Assembly (NCBI RefSeq): GCF_029544075.1
Contig: NZ_JAJQJH010000002.1
Span: 372,001 to 436,000, forward strand
Source of the DNA: Chromohalobacter canadensis
GTDB taxonomy: Bacteria; Pseudomonadota; Gammaproteobacteria; Pseudomonadales; Halomonadaceae
Length of the DNA: 64,000 bases
Reading direction: 5' to 3'
Shown: positions 1 through 8,393 of the stretch, piece by piece
Numbering within the stretch: position 1 is the first letter of the stretch
Layout: each line of letters starts with the position of its first letter
The notes under the pieces: generated by a model
Database searches by the model: none
Told to the model about the DNA's origin: nothing
Seen by the model: the letters and a program-made list of their open reading frames with translations, nothing else
Made by a program: the position numbers and the translations under genes

Positions 1-31
1 TGCGCGACGTTGGGCATGTACACGTCGGAGG

Positions 32-502
32 CTAATGCTGACTTGTAGCGTGACCACGCTGGGCGCGCCTGAGCAACAGCCAGCCGATCGCCAGGACGAC
101 GACGCCGAAGCCGATCCAGGCGATGTCGTAGAGCCACAGGTTATCGACGTAGCGTACCTGGTGCAGGCGCAGGATCTTGTGATCGACCACGCCGTCGAAA
201 ACTTGGAAGCCCCCCGCGCCTAGTAGGAATCCGGGGCCACGGTAGCCGGGCGCCTGGCGGCCAGCGCCATGCAACTCGATCATCATGAAGAAGCCGACCA
301 CCAACAATACCAGCTCGATGGCGTGCAGCACACCGTCGGAGGCCAGCGCAAAGGCCGTGTAGCGATCGACGAAATGGTGCCAGGCCAGCAGTTGATGGAA
401 GACTATTTCGTCGACCGCCGCCATGCAGCCGATGCCGATCAACGCGCTGGCCAGCAGGGTGCGGCGCGGGTCGGCGTGGCTGGGATAGGGAAGGGATGAC
501 AT
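32..502 (-). CDS. DUF2243 family integral membrane protein
   Basis: A 156-residue protein with about four hydrophobic segments, of the DUF2243 family. The family has no established function, and its members are small inner-membrane proteins. Conserved-looking motifs are DEIVFHQLLAWHH in the first third and GGFQVFDGVVDHKILRLHQ in the middle, both rich in histidine and acidic residues that could bind a metal or haem (inference). The ATG at 502 is chosen over an upstream in-frame start at 541 because AGGAGG lies five bases before it. The gene is transcribed away from chrA. Confidence 0.8.
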   Translation of the reverse strand: MSSLPYPSHADPRRTLLASALIGIGCMAAVDEIVFHQLLAWHHFVDRYTAFALASDGVLHAIELVLLVVGFFMMIELHGAGRQAPGYRGPGFLLGAGGFQVFDGVVDHKILRLHQVRYVDNLWLYDIAWIGFGVVVLAIGWLLLRRAQRGHATSQH

Positions 503-650
503 GTTGGCCTCCTGCCGGTCAATGGATTCGTGAGCGCTCACTCCTTAAGCGCTCCTAAAATGTAGGCAGTCGAGGCTATGTGGTAAAGCGAAACGCCCCG
601 GAGGACGCGAAACGCCGTCGTGGTGGCGTTCAACGATAAGGGCGGGCACG

Positions 651-1928
651 GTGAGCGCTGGTTTCTCCTCATCCGCTTGCTCGGGGGCCGGTTCCATGCG
701 AGATGCTCGTCATTCCATCGAACGTATCAAGGAAGTCTTCTTTACCTTTCTGGTGCTGGGTCTGACCTCCTTCGGCGGCCCCATTGCCCATCTGGGGTAT
801 TTCCGTGCCGAGTTCGTCACGCGTCGCCGCTGGCTGTCGGAAGCGGACTACGCGGATCTAGTGGCGCTGTGTCAGTTTCTCCCGGGCCCGGCCAGCAGTC
901 AGGTCGGCTTCGCTCTGGGACTGTTGCGGGGTGGGGGCTGGGGAGCCGTCGCTGCCTGGACGGCCTTCACCTTGCCTTCGGCCCTCGTGCTGGTGCTGTT
1001 TGCGTCAGGGGCTGCATCCTTCGACGGGCCGGTCAGCGAGGGTATTCTGCATGGGCTCAAGGTGGCGGCCGTGGCGATCGTCGCCCATGCGGTCTGGGGC
1101 ATGGCGCACAAGCTTTGCCCGGATCAGCGGCGCGCCGGCATTGCGCTGGCGGCGGTGCTGATCGTCGTGCTGATCGGTGGTCCGGCGGGGATGATAGCGG
1201 CCATTCTCGCCGGTGCGGTGGGCGGTATGCTGTTGTGCCGGGACTCGGCTTATCGAGACCAAGTGCGTCAAGGCCAAGGCGATCCCGTGTCGCGAGACTT
1301 GCACTTCCCGGTGTCTCGACGTGCCGCCCGAATCGCAGCGGTGTGTTTCGTCACCTTGCTGATTGGGTTGCCCGGGCTGGCCTGGGTGTCGTCGTCCCCG
1401 GTGCTGTCGATGGCAGATGCCTTTTACCGTGCCGGTGCGCTGGTCTTCGGGGGCGGGCATGTGGTGCTCCCGCTGCTGGAAAGCGAGGTCGTCCAGTCGG
1501 GCTGGGTAACGCCCGATAGTTTTCTCGCAGGATATGGCGCCGCCCAGGCGGTGCCGGGGCCGCTTTTCACCTTCGCAGCGTATCTCGGCGCCGAGATGGG
1601 GGCTTTGTCCGTGCCGCTGCTCGGCGCGGTCTTGGCGCTCATCATGATCTTCCTACCGGGGCTCGCATTGCTGGTGGCCGTGTTGCCCTACTGGAATGGT
1701 TTCAGGCGCCTGGAACGCGTGCAGTCATTGATGCGAGGTGCGAATGCCGCCGTGGTGGGCATTTTGGGGGCCGCTCTCTACCAACCGGTCTGGACCAGTG
1801 TGGTGGTCGGGCCGCACGAATTTGCATTGGCCCTGGTGGGCTTTTTGCTCTTGAGCGTTTGGAAATTGCCAGCTTGGGCGGTCGTGGCCATCCTGGCGCT
1901 CGGGGGGATCGTCATTACGCTGTCGTGA
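651..1928 (+). CDS. chrA: ChrA-family chromate transporter
   Basis: A bidomain CHR-family transporter. The proteins move chromate out of the cell, probably by ion exchange, though many chromosomal members have no proven substrate. The N-terminal half carries the family signature (FGGPIAHLGYF, then CQFLPGPASSQ) and the second half repeats it (FGGGHVVLPLLE, then AVPGPLFTFAAYLG), which shows the internal duplication of long ChrA proteins. About ten membrane segments are visible. The GTG at 651 gives 425 residues. An ATG at 696 (MRDARHS), eight bases after a GGGGG run, gives 410 and fits the family length better. No ChrB regulator gene is adjacent. Confidence 0.85.
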   Translation: MSAGFSSSACSGAGSMRDARHSIERIKEVFFTFLVLGLTSFGGPIAHLGYFRAEFVTRRRWLSEADYADLVALCQFLPGPASSQVGFALGLLRGGGWGAVAAWTAFTLPSALVLVLFASGAASFDGPVSEGILHGLKVAAVAIVAHAVWGMAHKLCPDQRRAGIALAAVLIVVLIGGPAGMIAAILAGAVGGMLLCRDSAYRDQVRQGQGDPVSRDLHFPVSRRAARIAAVCFVTLLIGLPGLAWVSSSPVLSMADAFYRAGALVFGGGHVVLPLLESEVVQSGWVTPDSFLAGYGAAQAVPGPLFTFAAYLGAEMGALSVPLLGAVLALIMIFLPGLALLVAVLPYWNGFRRLERVQSLMRGANAAVVGILGAALYQPVWTSVVVGPHEFALALVGFLLLSVWKLPAWAVVAILALGGIVITLS

Positions 1929-2017
1929 GTGCGCGCGGGCGTGCGCGTGGGGGCAGAAGCGCCGGTTCGAGCCGACGGCTGGGCGTCGGCTCGCGTGTCT
2001 TTCGCGGTGGGATGGGC

Positions 2018-2980
2018 TTAAGCTTCGTGACTCGCCTTGTCACGGCGCGGGTCGCGACCCAGCGGGTGCGGTTCGCCGCGTCGCTTGGCGAGCTCGATCT
2101 GACGCTGGCGCTCGCGAGCGCTGTTGCGGGTCTTCTCTGGCAAGCTGTCCCAGCAATGCGGGCAGCTTACGCCGGGCTCGTATTTCGCGGAGGCCATGTC
2201 GGCCTCGGAGATCGGCCGGCGGCAGGCGTGACACTGTTCGAATTCGCCCTCGGCGAGGTCGTGGCGCACGGTCACGCGATTATCGAACACGAAGCACTCG
2301 CCCTGCCAACGTGACTGTTCCTCAGGCACCTTTTCCAGATAGCTCAGAATGCCGCCCTTGAGGTGATACACCTCCTCGAAGCCTGCATTCAGCATGAAGC
2401 TAGAAGCCTTCTCGCAGCGGATGCCGCCGGTGCAGAACATCGCCACCTTCTTGTGCTTGGCGGGGTCGTAATGCGCCTTTACGTAATCCGGGAACTCACG
2501 GAACGTCTTGGTCTGTGGGTCGATGGCGCCTTCGAACGAGCCGATTTCCACTTCGTAATCGTTGCGCGTGTCGATGACCAGGACCTCCGGATCGGCGATG
2601 ACATCGTTCCAATCCTCGGGTTCGACATAGGTGCCGACCGTCTGGTTTGGGTCCACCCCGTCGACGCCGAGAGTGACGATCTCACGCTTTAGCTTGACCT
2701 TGGTGCGATAGAAAGGATGCGCGTCGCAGTAGGATTCCTTGTGGTCGACCGCGGCCAGGCGCGGGTCGGCGCGCAGCCAGGCGAGCAGCGCGTCGATGCT
2801 CTCGCGCGTGCCGGAGACGGTGCCGTTGATGCCCTCAAAGGCGAGCAGCAGTGTGCCTTTCACGTCGTGGGCACGCATCGTCTCGAGCAGGGGCTCGCGC
2901 AGGGCTTCGTAATCGTCGAGGGTGACGAACTGATAGAGCGCCGCCACCACGATGGGCGGCGCGTCGTGCGGTTGGGTCAT
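2018..2980 (-). CDS. trhO: tRNA uridine(34) hydroxylase TrhO (rhodanese-like)
   Basis: A 320-residue cytoplasmic protein of the YceA/UPF0176 family, now known as TrhO, which carries out oxygen-dependent 5-hydroxylation of uridine at tRNA position 34. An N-terminal acylphosphatase-like region ([21 protein letters not shown]) precedes a rhodanese domain at about residues 125-225 with the active-site cysteine loop CTGGIRCEK. The C-terminus carries paired CxxC motifs (CHACRRP, CPHC) and a basic tail, typical of the long gammaproteobacterial form. It stands alone and converges with chrA. Confidence 0.93.
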   Translation of the reverse strand: MTQPHDAPPIVVAALYQFVTLDDYEALREPLLETMRAHDVKGTLLLAFEGINGTVSGTRESIDALLAWLRADPRLAAVDHKESYCDAHPFYRTKVKLKREIVTLGVDGVDPNQTVGTYVEPEDWNDVIADPEVLVIDTRNDYEVEIGSFEGAIDPQTKTFREFPDYVKAHYDPAKHKKVAMFCTGGIRCEKASSFMLNAGFEEVYHLKGGILSYLEKVPEEQSRWQGECFVFDNRVTVRHDLAEGEFEQCHACRRPISEADMASAKYEPGVSCPHCWDSLPEKTRNSARERQRQIELAKRRGEPHPLGRDPRRDKASHEA

Positions 2981-3148
2981 GTCTGTCTCCTGGTAATCGT
3001 CCCCGTAAAGGACGGACCGGGTGAATCGTTGGCGAGTGCCAAGGGAGACGTATTTTACGCAATGCCGTGCGGTGATGCATCTGCGTCAGGATGCCGCCCC
3101 GTTCAGGTACCTTCTCGCCATGACCTTGCGCTATAGCGAGTTAGACCT

Positions 3149-3156
3149 AAGACTAT
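3149..3156 (+). promoter_or_regulatory. AAGACTAT element upstream of TonB receptor gene
   Basis: The octamer AAGACTAT occurs about 95 bases before the receptor gene. The same octamer occurs twice, 20 bases apart, upstream of the exported-protein gene at 14426. It may be a binding site for a shared regulator, but this is a pattern match only. Confidence 0.25.
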
Positions 3157-3250
3157 CTTGTTATGGGTATGCTAATATGCTTGCCCGCTTAATGAATCCG
3201 TCCGCCGGCGACGCCTCGTCATCCGGCAGACCCGACCTGTCGATATTTCC

Positions 3251-5287
3251 ATGACGCATCGTTACCTCAATACCTCCTTGTTGCTGGGCGCCCTGAGCGT
3301 TTCCAGCGTTGCCTTCGCCCAATCCTCCTCGCCGGAGGTGATGGAAGTCACGGCACCACGCCTTGATCGCGAGCTGTACACCACCCCCGCTGCGGTGTCC
3401 GTGATCGAACATGATGATATTACCGCAGGGCAACAGCGCGTGCGTCTCGATGAGTCGCTGGTGCGCGTGCCGGGCGTGTTTCTGCAAAATCGTGACAACT
3501 TCGCCCAAGGCGAGCGCCTGGCGATTCGCGGCTTCGGCGCACGGGCGCCTTTCGGTGTGCGCGGGATCACGGTGATGACCGACGGAATTCCCTATACATT
3601 GCCCGATGGTCAGGCACAGCTCGACGCCATCGACCTCGATAGCGCCGAGCGCATCGAGGTTATTCGCGGTCCGTCGTCGGTACTTTATGGCAATGCGGCA
3701 GGGGGCGTTCTCAGCGTGACCACGGCGGATGGCCGTGACGACCAGAAGACCCGCCTGGGCGCCGAGATCGGCAGCGACGGCTACCAGAAATATCGCTTCA
3801 GCGATGGCGGCGTGAACGGCCCCTGGTCGCATCATGTGAGTGTGTCGGCGCTGAATTTCGACGGTTATCGCGATCAGAGTCAGGTCGAGAAGTATCACTT
3901 GAACGCCAAGGTAAGTCGCGAGCTGGGCAACGACCGCGCACTGACGGCCATCGTCAACTTGCTGGACAATCCGCGCTCAGAGGACCCAGGGGCGTTGAAA
4001 GAGTCGGAAGTGGGCGATGACCGTCAAAATGCGGCGCCCAATTCGCTTGCCTTGGATGCCGGTCAGGAAGTCGACCAACAAGTGCTGGGACTACAGTACG
4101 AGGATTTGTCTGCGGGACCGGGCGAGCTGTACGTCAAGGGCTTTTATCTGCAGCGTGACTTCGAACAGCAATTACCCTATGAGGGCGATAGCCGCATCAA
4201 CTACCAGCGCGATTACTACGGTGCCAGCGCTGAATATCATCAGGATCTGCTGCTGGGCGAGTTGCCGCTGCGTTATGTCGTGGGGGTCGACGCGGCCCGC
4301 CAGGAAGACGATCGGGATCGCCACAATGTAGACGTCGCGAATGGGGTTATCGATCGTGCGGGCGACGAGATGCAGACGGCCACTTCGCTGGGTGTTTTTG
4401 CCCAGGGTGACTTGGATCTCACCGACAAGCTGACGCTGTCGCTGGGAACACGCTACGACCGCGTCGATTTCGATATCGACGATGACTTCGACAGCGACGG
4501 CGACCAGAGCGGTGACCGCACCTTCCGTGAGTGGAGCGGCTCGGCGGGCTTGAGCTACCGGTATCTGCCGACGCATCAGGTCTACGTGACGACCGGGACG
4601 GCGTTCGAGACGCCGACATTCTCCGAGTTCGCCAACCCCAGCGGCGTGGGCGGTTTCAACCCTGGCGTGGAACCGCAGAAATCCTGGAACCGTGAAATCG
4701 GCTTGCGGGGCAATTTCGACAATGGCGTGGATTACGATCTGGCGCTGTTCTCGGTGCGTGTGCGTGACGAGCTAGTGCCTTACAACGAGAATGGTCGGGA
4801 CTTCTACCGCAACGCCGGCGACTCCTCGCGCGATGGTATCGAGCTGGCGCTGGGCTGGCAGATGACGCCGAGCTGGCGCCTCGACAGTGCCTTGACGCTG
4901 GCCAAGTACGAGTTCGACGAATACGACACCCAGGATGGCAACTACGGCGGTAATCGCATCCCCGGCTTGCCGGAGCAGACTTGGATGAACCAGCTCTCCT
5001 GGCAGGGGCTCGACGAGCGCTTCGCGACGCTCGAGACGCAGTATATCGGTGATATGGTGGCGGATGACGCCAACGACGTGGAAGTCGACGACTACTGGTT
5101 GGTCAATCTGCGCGTCGGTGATGGCTGGCATCTGGGCGGCGATACTTTGCTCAAGGGCTACGTGGGCATGCGCAATCTCTTCGACCGCGAGCATTTCGCC
5201 AATGTGCGTCTCAACGGCAGCTATGGGCGTTATTATGAGCCGGCGCCGGGGCGGACCGTCTACGCTGGTATGGAAGTCGCGTTCTAG
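3251..5287 (+). CDS. TonB-dependent outer-membrane receptor
   Basis: A 678-residue outer-membrane receptor that would import a siderophore, metal complex or other scarce ligand using TonB energy. Residues 1-23 form a signal peptide ending AFA. The plug domain (about 30-160) contains RIEVIRGPSSVLYGNAAGG, the usual hallmark of the family. The rest is a beta-barrel ending in VYAGMEVAF, with the terminal aromatic residue needed by the BAM machinery. It looks like the FecA/COG4772 branch, usually linked to Fe(III) complexes, but no transport genes adjoin it to fix the ligand. A small lipoprotein gene follows in the same direction. Confidence 0.88.
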   Translation: MTHRYLNTSLLLGALSVSSVAFAQSSSPEVMEVTAPRLDRELYTTPAAVSVIEHDDITAGQQRVRLDESLVRVPGVFLQNRDNFAQGERLAIRGFGARAPFGVRGITVMTDGIPYTLPDGQAQLDAIDLDSAERIEVIRGPSSVLYGNAAGGVLSVTTADGRDDQKTRLGAEIGSDGYQKYRFSDGGVNGPWSHHVSVSALNFDGYRDQSQVEKYHLNAKVSRELGNDRALTAIVNLLDNPRSEDPGALKESEVGDDRQNAAPNSLALDAGQEVDQQVLGLQYEDLSAGPGELYVKGFYLQRDFEQQLPYEGDSRINYQRDYYGASAEYHQDLLLGELPLRYVVGVDAARQEDDRDRHNVDVANGVIDRAGDEMQTATSLGVFAQGDLDLTDKLTLSLGTRYDRVDFDIDDDFDSDGDQSGDRTFREWSGSAGLSYRYLPTHQVYVTTGTAFETPTFSEFANPSGVGGFNPGVEPQKSWNREIGLRGNFDNGVDYDLALFSVRVRDELVPYNENGRDFYRNAGDSSRDGIELALGWQMTPSWRLDSALTLAKYEFDEYDTQDGNYGGNRIPGLPEQTWMNQLSWQGLDERFATLETQYIGDMVADDANDVEVDDYWLVNLRVGDGWHLGGDTLLKGYVGMRNLFDREHFANVRLNGSYGRYYEPAPGRTVYAGMEVAF

Positions 5288-5367
5288 ACGCGTCGCATCA
5301 ATCGCTCACTGGCCGGTGACATCGGCCAGGGGGCCCTGGGCACGATAAGCGGATAAAAGAGGGATCT

Positions 5368-5535
5368 ATGCGTTATCTACTTGCGGTGGTGGGAACCGCG
5401 TTGCTGCTGGCGGGGCTTGCTGGCTGCACGATCAATACGTATGACGATGGTCATCGTGAGGTCAAGAAGGGAGTGCCCCAGAGCGGGCCGACCAGTAACC
5501 CGGCGGATGTCTCACATTCCAACGAGACGCCGTGA
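5368..5535 (+). CDS. small lipoprotein, 55 residues
   Basis: A short gene 80 bases after the TonB receptor, preceded by AGAGG. The product begins MRYLLAVVGTALLLAGLAGC: a charged start, a hydrophobic stretch and an LAGC lipobox with cysteine 20 as the lipidation site. The mature peptide is about 36 residues, hydrophilic and without a recognised domain (INTYDDGHREVKKG...SHSNETP). Residue 21 after the cysteine is Thr-Ile rather than Asp, so outer-membrane sorting is expected. Co-transcription with the receptor is likely because no terminator is visible before it and a strong hairpin follows. Confidence 0.7.
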   Translation: MRYLLAVVGTALLLAGLAGCTINTYDDGHREVKKGVPQSGPTSNPADVSHSNETP

Positions 5536-5577
5536 GGCCGCGACCGGGAAATCGCTGAACTAGCAGGCCACAAACGC

Positions 5578-5603
5578 CACGGCCCCTTCTCGGAGGGGCC
5601 GTG
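5578..5603. terminator. bidirectional hairpin terminator
   Basis: A perfect 10-bp stem (CACGGCCCCT / AGGGGCCGTG) with a six-base loop lies between the lipoprotein gene and the convergent serA. It has short T-rich flanks only, but its position fits a shared terminator. Confidence 0.7.
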
Positions 5604-5632
5604 TTGCGTTGGGCAAGGCGTGCGCCGTGCCG

Positions 5633-6883
5633 TTACGCCTCGAAATTGCTTTCGGAGTAGAGCACGCGCAGGCGCAAGGTGTGGTTGACGCGCTTGAGCG
5701 CTTCCAGCGCCTTGGGGCCGTAGGCCTTGTCGACATCGATGACCACGTAGCCGACGCCGCTGTTGGTCTGCAGGTACTGCGCCGAGATGTTGATGCCCTC
5801 GTCGCCGAGTACCTTGTTGATCTCAGACATCACGCCCGGCACGTTCTCGTGAATGTGCAACAGGCGGTGCTTGTCCGGATGGGCGGGCAGCGCGACCTCG
5901 GGGAAGTTGACCGAAGTGATGGTGGTGCCGTTGTCGGAGTAAGTGATCAGCTTCTCGGAGACCTCGATGCCGATGTTTTCCTGGGCTTCCAAGGTCGAGC
6001 CGCCGATGTGCGGCGTGAGAATAACGTTGTCCTTGCCGCGCAACGGCGAGACGAATTCATCGTTGCTGCCCTTGGGTTCGACGGGGAAGACGTCGATGGC
6101 CGCGCCGAGCAGCTTGCCGCTTTCTAGCACTTCCGCCAGTGCCTCGATATCCACCACGGTGCCGCGCGAGGCGTTGATGAAGATAGCGCTCTGCTTCATC
6201 AGCGCCAGCTGGTCGCGACCGATCATCCAACGCGTGGATGGCACGTCAGGCACGTGCAGGCTGACGATGTCGGCACGCGCTAGCAGCTCCTCGAGCGAGC
6301 CCACTTGGCGCGCATTGCCCATGGCAAGCTTGGTGATGACGTCGTAATACAGGACGTCGAAGCCGAGCGATTCGGCGAGCACCGAGAGCTGGGCGCCGAT
6401 GCTGCCGTAGCCGATGATCCCCAGTGTCTTGCCACGTGCTTCATGGGCGTTCTTGGCCGATTTCAGCCAGCCACCTTGGTGAGCGCGGGTGGATTTCTCG
6501 GGGATGCCGCGCAGCAGCATGATGGCTTCGGCGAGGACGAGCTCGGCCACCGAGCGGGTATTGGAATACGGCGCGTTGAAGACCGGGATGCCGCGTTCGA
6601 GAGCGGCATTGAGATCGACCTGGTTGGTGCCGATGCAGAAGCAACCCACGGCGGTGAGCCGCTCGGCGGCGGCGAACACGCGCTCGGTGAGCTGCGTGCG
6701 CGAGCGCAGGCCGATAAAGTGAACGTCGCGGATCTTCTCGACCAGCTCGTCCTCGGACAAAGAAGTGGAGAGCGTTTCGATGTTGGTGTAACCGGCATTC
6801 AGGAGGTTGTCCACGGCGGACTGATGAATGCCCTCGAGCAGCAGAATCTTGATCTTGCTCTTGTCCAGAGACGTCTTGGCCAT
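5633..6883 (-). CDS. serA: D-3-phosphoglycerate dehydrogenase
   Basis: First enzyme of serine synthesis, oxidising 3-phosphoglycerate to 3-phosphohydroxypyruvate with NAD. The 416 residues match the E. coli-type length (410). The NAD-binding motif GIIGYGSIGAQ lies near residue 155, LHVPDVPSTRWMI follows, and the catalytic histidine sits in LTPHIGGST near 290. The C-terminal ACT domain contains LLHIHENVPGVMSEIN, matching the HxHxNxPG serine-feedback site, so inhibition by L-serine is expected. The gene is monocistronic and points away from xseB. Confidence 0.96.
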   Translation of the reverse strand: MAKTSLDKSKIKILLLEGIHQSAVDNLLNAGYTNIETLSTSLSEDELVEKIRDVHFIGLRSRTQLTERVFAAAERLTAVGCFCIGTNQVDLNAALERGIPVFNAPYSNTRSVAELVLAEAIMLLRGIPEKSTRAHQGGWLKSAKNAHEARGKTLGIIGYGSIGAQLSVLAESLGFDVLYYDVITKLAMGNARQVGSLEELLARADIVSLHVPDVPSTRWMIGRDQLALMKQSAIFINASRGTVVDIEALAEVLESGKLLGAAIDVFPVEPKGSNDEFVSPLRGKDNVILTPHIGGSTLEAQENIGIEVSEKLITYSDNGTTITSVNFPEVALPAHPDKHRLLHIHENVPGVMSEINKVLGDEGINISAQYLQTNSGVGYVVIDVDKAYGPKALEALKRVNHTLRLRVLYSESNFEA

Positions 6884-7197
6884 TGTCGGTTCAACCCTTT
6901 CGTCGACTGATGCGACGTTTATCTAATCGGTATGGTGGTGGCCTGTCCAAGCGGGCGATCCGAGGCCCCGAGGCAAGAAAAGGGGGAGGAGGCCGCCCAG
7001 CGACAGGGGCCATATCGTAGCACAGGCACTCTGTTTGAGGATGAATTCGCTGCACCTTGCGCATGAGTATGGTACACGAGCCAGATGCGCCGCGTTTGCC
7101 GGGGCAGACGCGTCCCCGGGGCTTGGGTGTATACTGTGGGGCCAACTCTTGGCAACCGGGCCGTGGCATCGGTCCGCACGGATGAGCGAGAAACGCC
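6884..7197. other. intergenic region between serA and xseB
   Basis: These 314 bases separate two divergent genes and must carry both promoters. A TATACT hexamer at 7132-7137 is a possible -10 element for xseB, but no matching -35 hexamer sits at a normal distance. I see no gene, RNA structure or repeat. Confidence 0.4.
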
Positions 7198-7503
7198 ATG
7201 GTGGAAAAGGATGCATCGGTTGGCGATGGCGCCCAGCCCGACGAAACGGATGTTGATGAACGCGCGCCGGAGGATTTTGCGGCGACGTTGACACGCCTGG
7301 AAGCCCTAGTGGGCCAACTGGAGTCGGGCGAGCTGTCTCTGGAAGCCTCTTTGGTGGCATTCGAGCGTGGTGTGCACCTGACCCGCGACGCCCAGCAACG
7401 CCTGGAAAATGCCGAGTTGCGCGTCAAGGCGTTGCTGGAGCAGCCCGATGGTAGCTTCCACGAGACGCCTTTCGATGCTGGGGAGGTCGATGGTGAGCGT
7501 TGA
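7198..7503 (+). CDS. xseB: exodeoxyribonuclease VII small subunit
   Basis: A 101-residue protein with the complete small-subunit core (FAATLTRLEALVGQLESGE, then LEASLVAFERGVHLT). The small subunits bind XseA to form the single-strand exonuclease VII. A long acidic N-terminal extension of about 25 residues (MVEKDASVGDGAQPDETDVDE) is more than most homologues carry. The gene overlaps ispA by 14 bases, and xseB-ispA-dxs is the conserved gammaproteobacterial order, so one transcript is expected. Confidence 0.93.
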   Translation: MVEKDASVGDGAQPDETDVDERAPEDFAATLTRLEALVGQLESGELSLEASLVAFERGVHLTRDAQQRLENAELRVKALLEQPDGSFHETPFDAGEVDGER

Positions 7504-8383
7504 ACCCTTGGCCGAGCGTGACATCATCACCACGTCGCGGGCACGCACCGAACAAGTGCTGGCGCGGGTCTTCGAGCGCGCGACGCCGGTCGCCGGCGAG
7601 CTCGATGCCGCGATGCGCTATGGCGTTCTGGGCGGCGGTAAGCGCCTGCGCCCGGTGCTGGTGTATGCCGCCGGACGCGCTCTGGGCGCTGAGGACACTG
7701 CGCTGGATGCCCCTGCGGCTGCCATCGAGCTGATCCACGCTTACTCGTTGATCCACGATGACCTGCCCGCCATGGACGACGATGACATGCGGCGTGGGCG
7801 TCCTACGGTGCATCGTGTCTATAACGAGGCGATGGCTATCCTGACCGGCGACGCGCTGCAAACGCTGGCTTTCGAGGTGTTAGCCGAGGCGCGCCCACCG
7901 CGTCTGGGGGCAATGGTGGGTGTGCTCGCCCACGCCTCGGGACGTGACGGCATGGCCGCCGGCCAGGCGCTCGATTTGTGTGCGGTGGGCGGCCAGTTGG
8001 ATGTCGATGCCCTGGCGACCATGCATCGTTACAAGACCGGTGCGCTGATTCGTGCTGCCGTGCGGCTCGGCGCCCTGGCAGCCGTCGATGAAGACGACTC
8101 TCGCGTGGCGGCGCTGGATGCCTACGCTACCGCCATCGGCTTGGCGTTCCAGATTCAGGATGACATCCTCGATGTCGCTGGCGACGCCGCGACCCTGGGC
8201 AAGGCCACTGGCGCCGACGCGGCGCGTGCCAAACCCACTTATCCGGCTTTGCTCGGCCTGGAAGGCGCCCGTGCCAAGGCGCACGGCCTGCTCGACGAGG
8301 CGCTGGACGCCTTGGCGCCCTTGGGCGAGCGAGCCTTTCCTCTGGCCGACTTGGCCCGCCATATGATCGACCGCGATCACTGA
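7490..8383 (+). CDS. ispA: (2E,6E)-farnesyl diphosphate synthase
   Basis: A short-chain polyprenyl synthase of 297 residues that condenses DMAPP/GPP with IPP to give farnesyl diphosphate. The first aspartate-rich motif is IHDDLPAMDDDDMRRG near residue 87 and the second is FQIQDDILD near residue 220. GGGKRLRP near the start binds IPP. The ATG at 7490 overlaps the xseB end. GGGAGG at 7481 stands three bases from this ATG and six from a GTG at 7493, so the true start may be the GTG (296 residues). Confidence 0.95.
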   Translation: MVSVEPLAERDIITTSRARTEQVLARVFERATPVAGELDAAMRYGVLGGGKRLRPVLVYAAGRALGAEDTALDAPAAAIELIHAYSLIHDDLPAMDDDDMRRGRPTVHRVYNEAMAILTGDALQTLAFEVLAEARPPRLGAMVGVLAHASGRDGMAAGQALDLCAVGGQLDVDALATMHRYKTGALIRAAVRLGALAAVDEDDSRVAALDAYATAIGLAFQIQDDILDVAGDAATLGKATGADAARAKPTYPALLGLEGARAKAHGLLDEALDALAPLGERAFPLADLARHMIDRDH

Positions 8384-8393
8384 TCGGTTGTAA

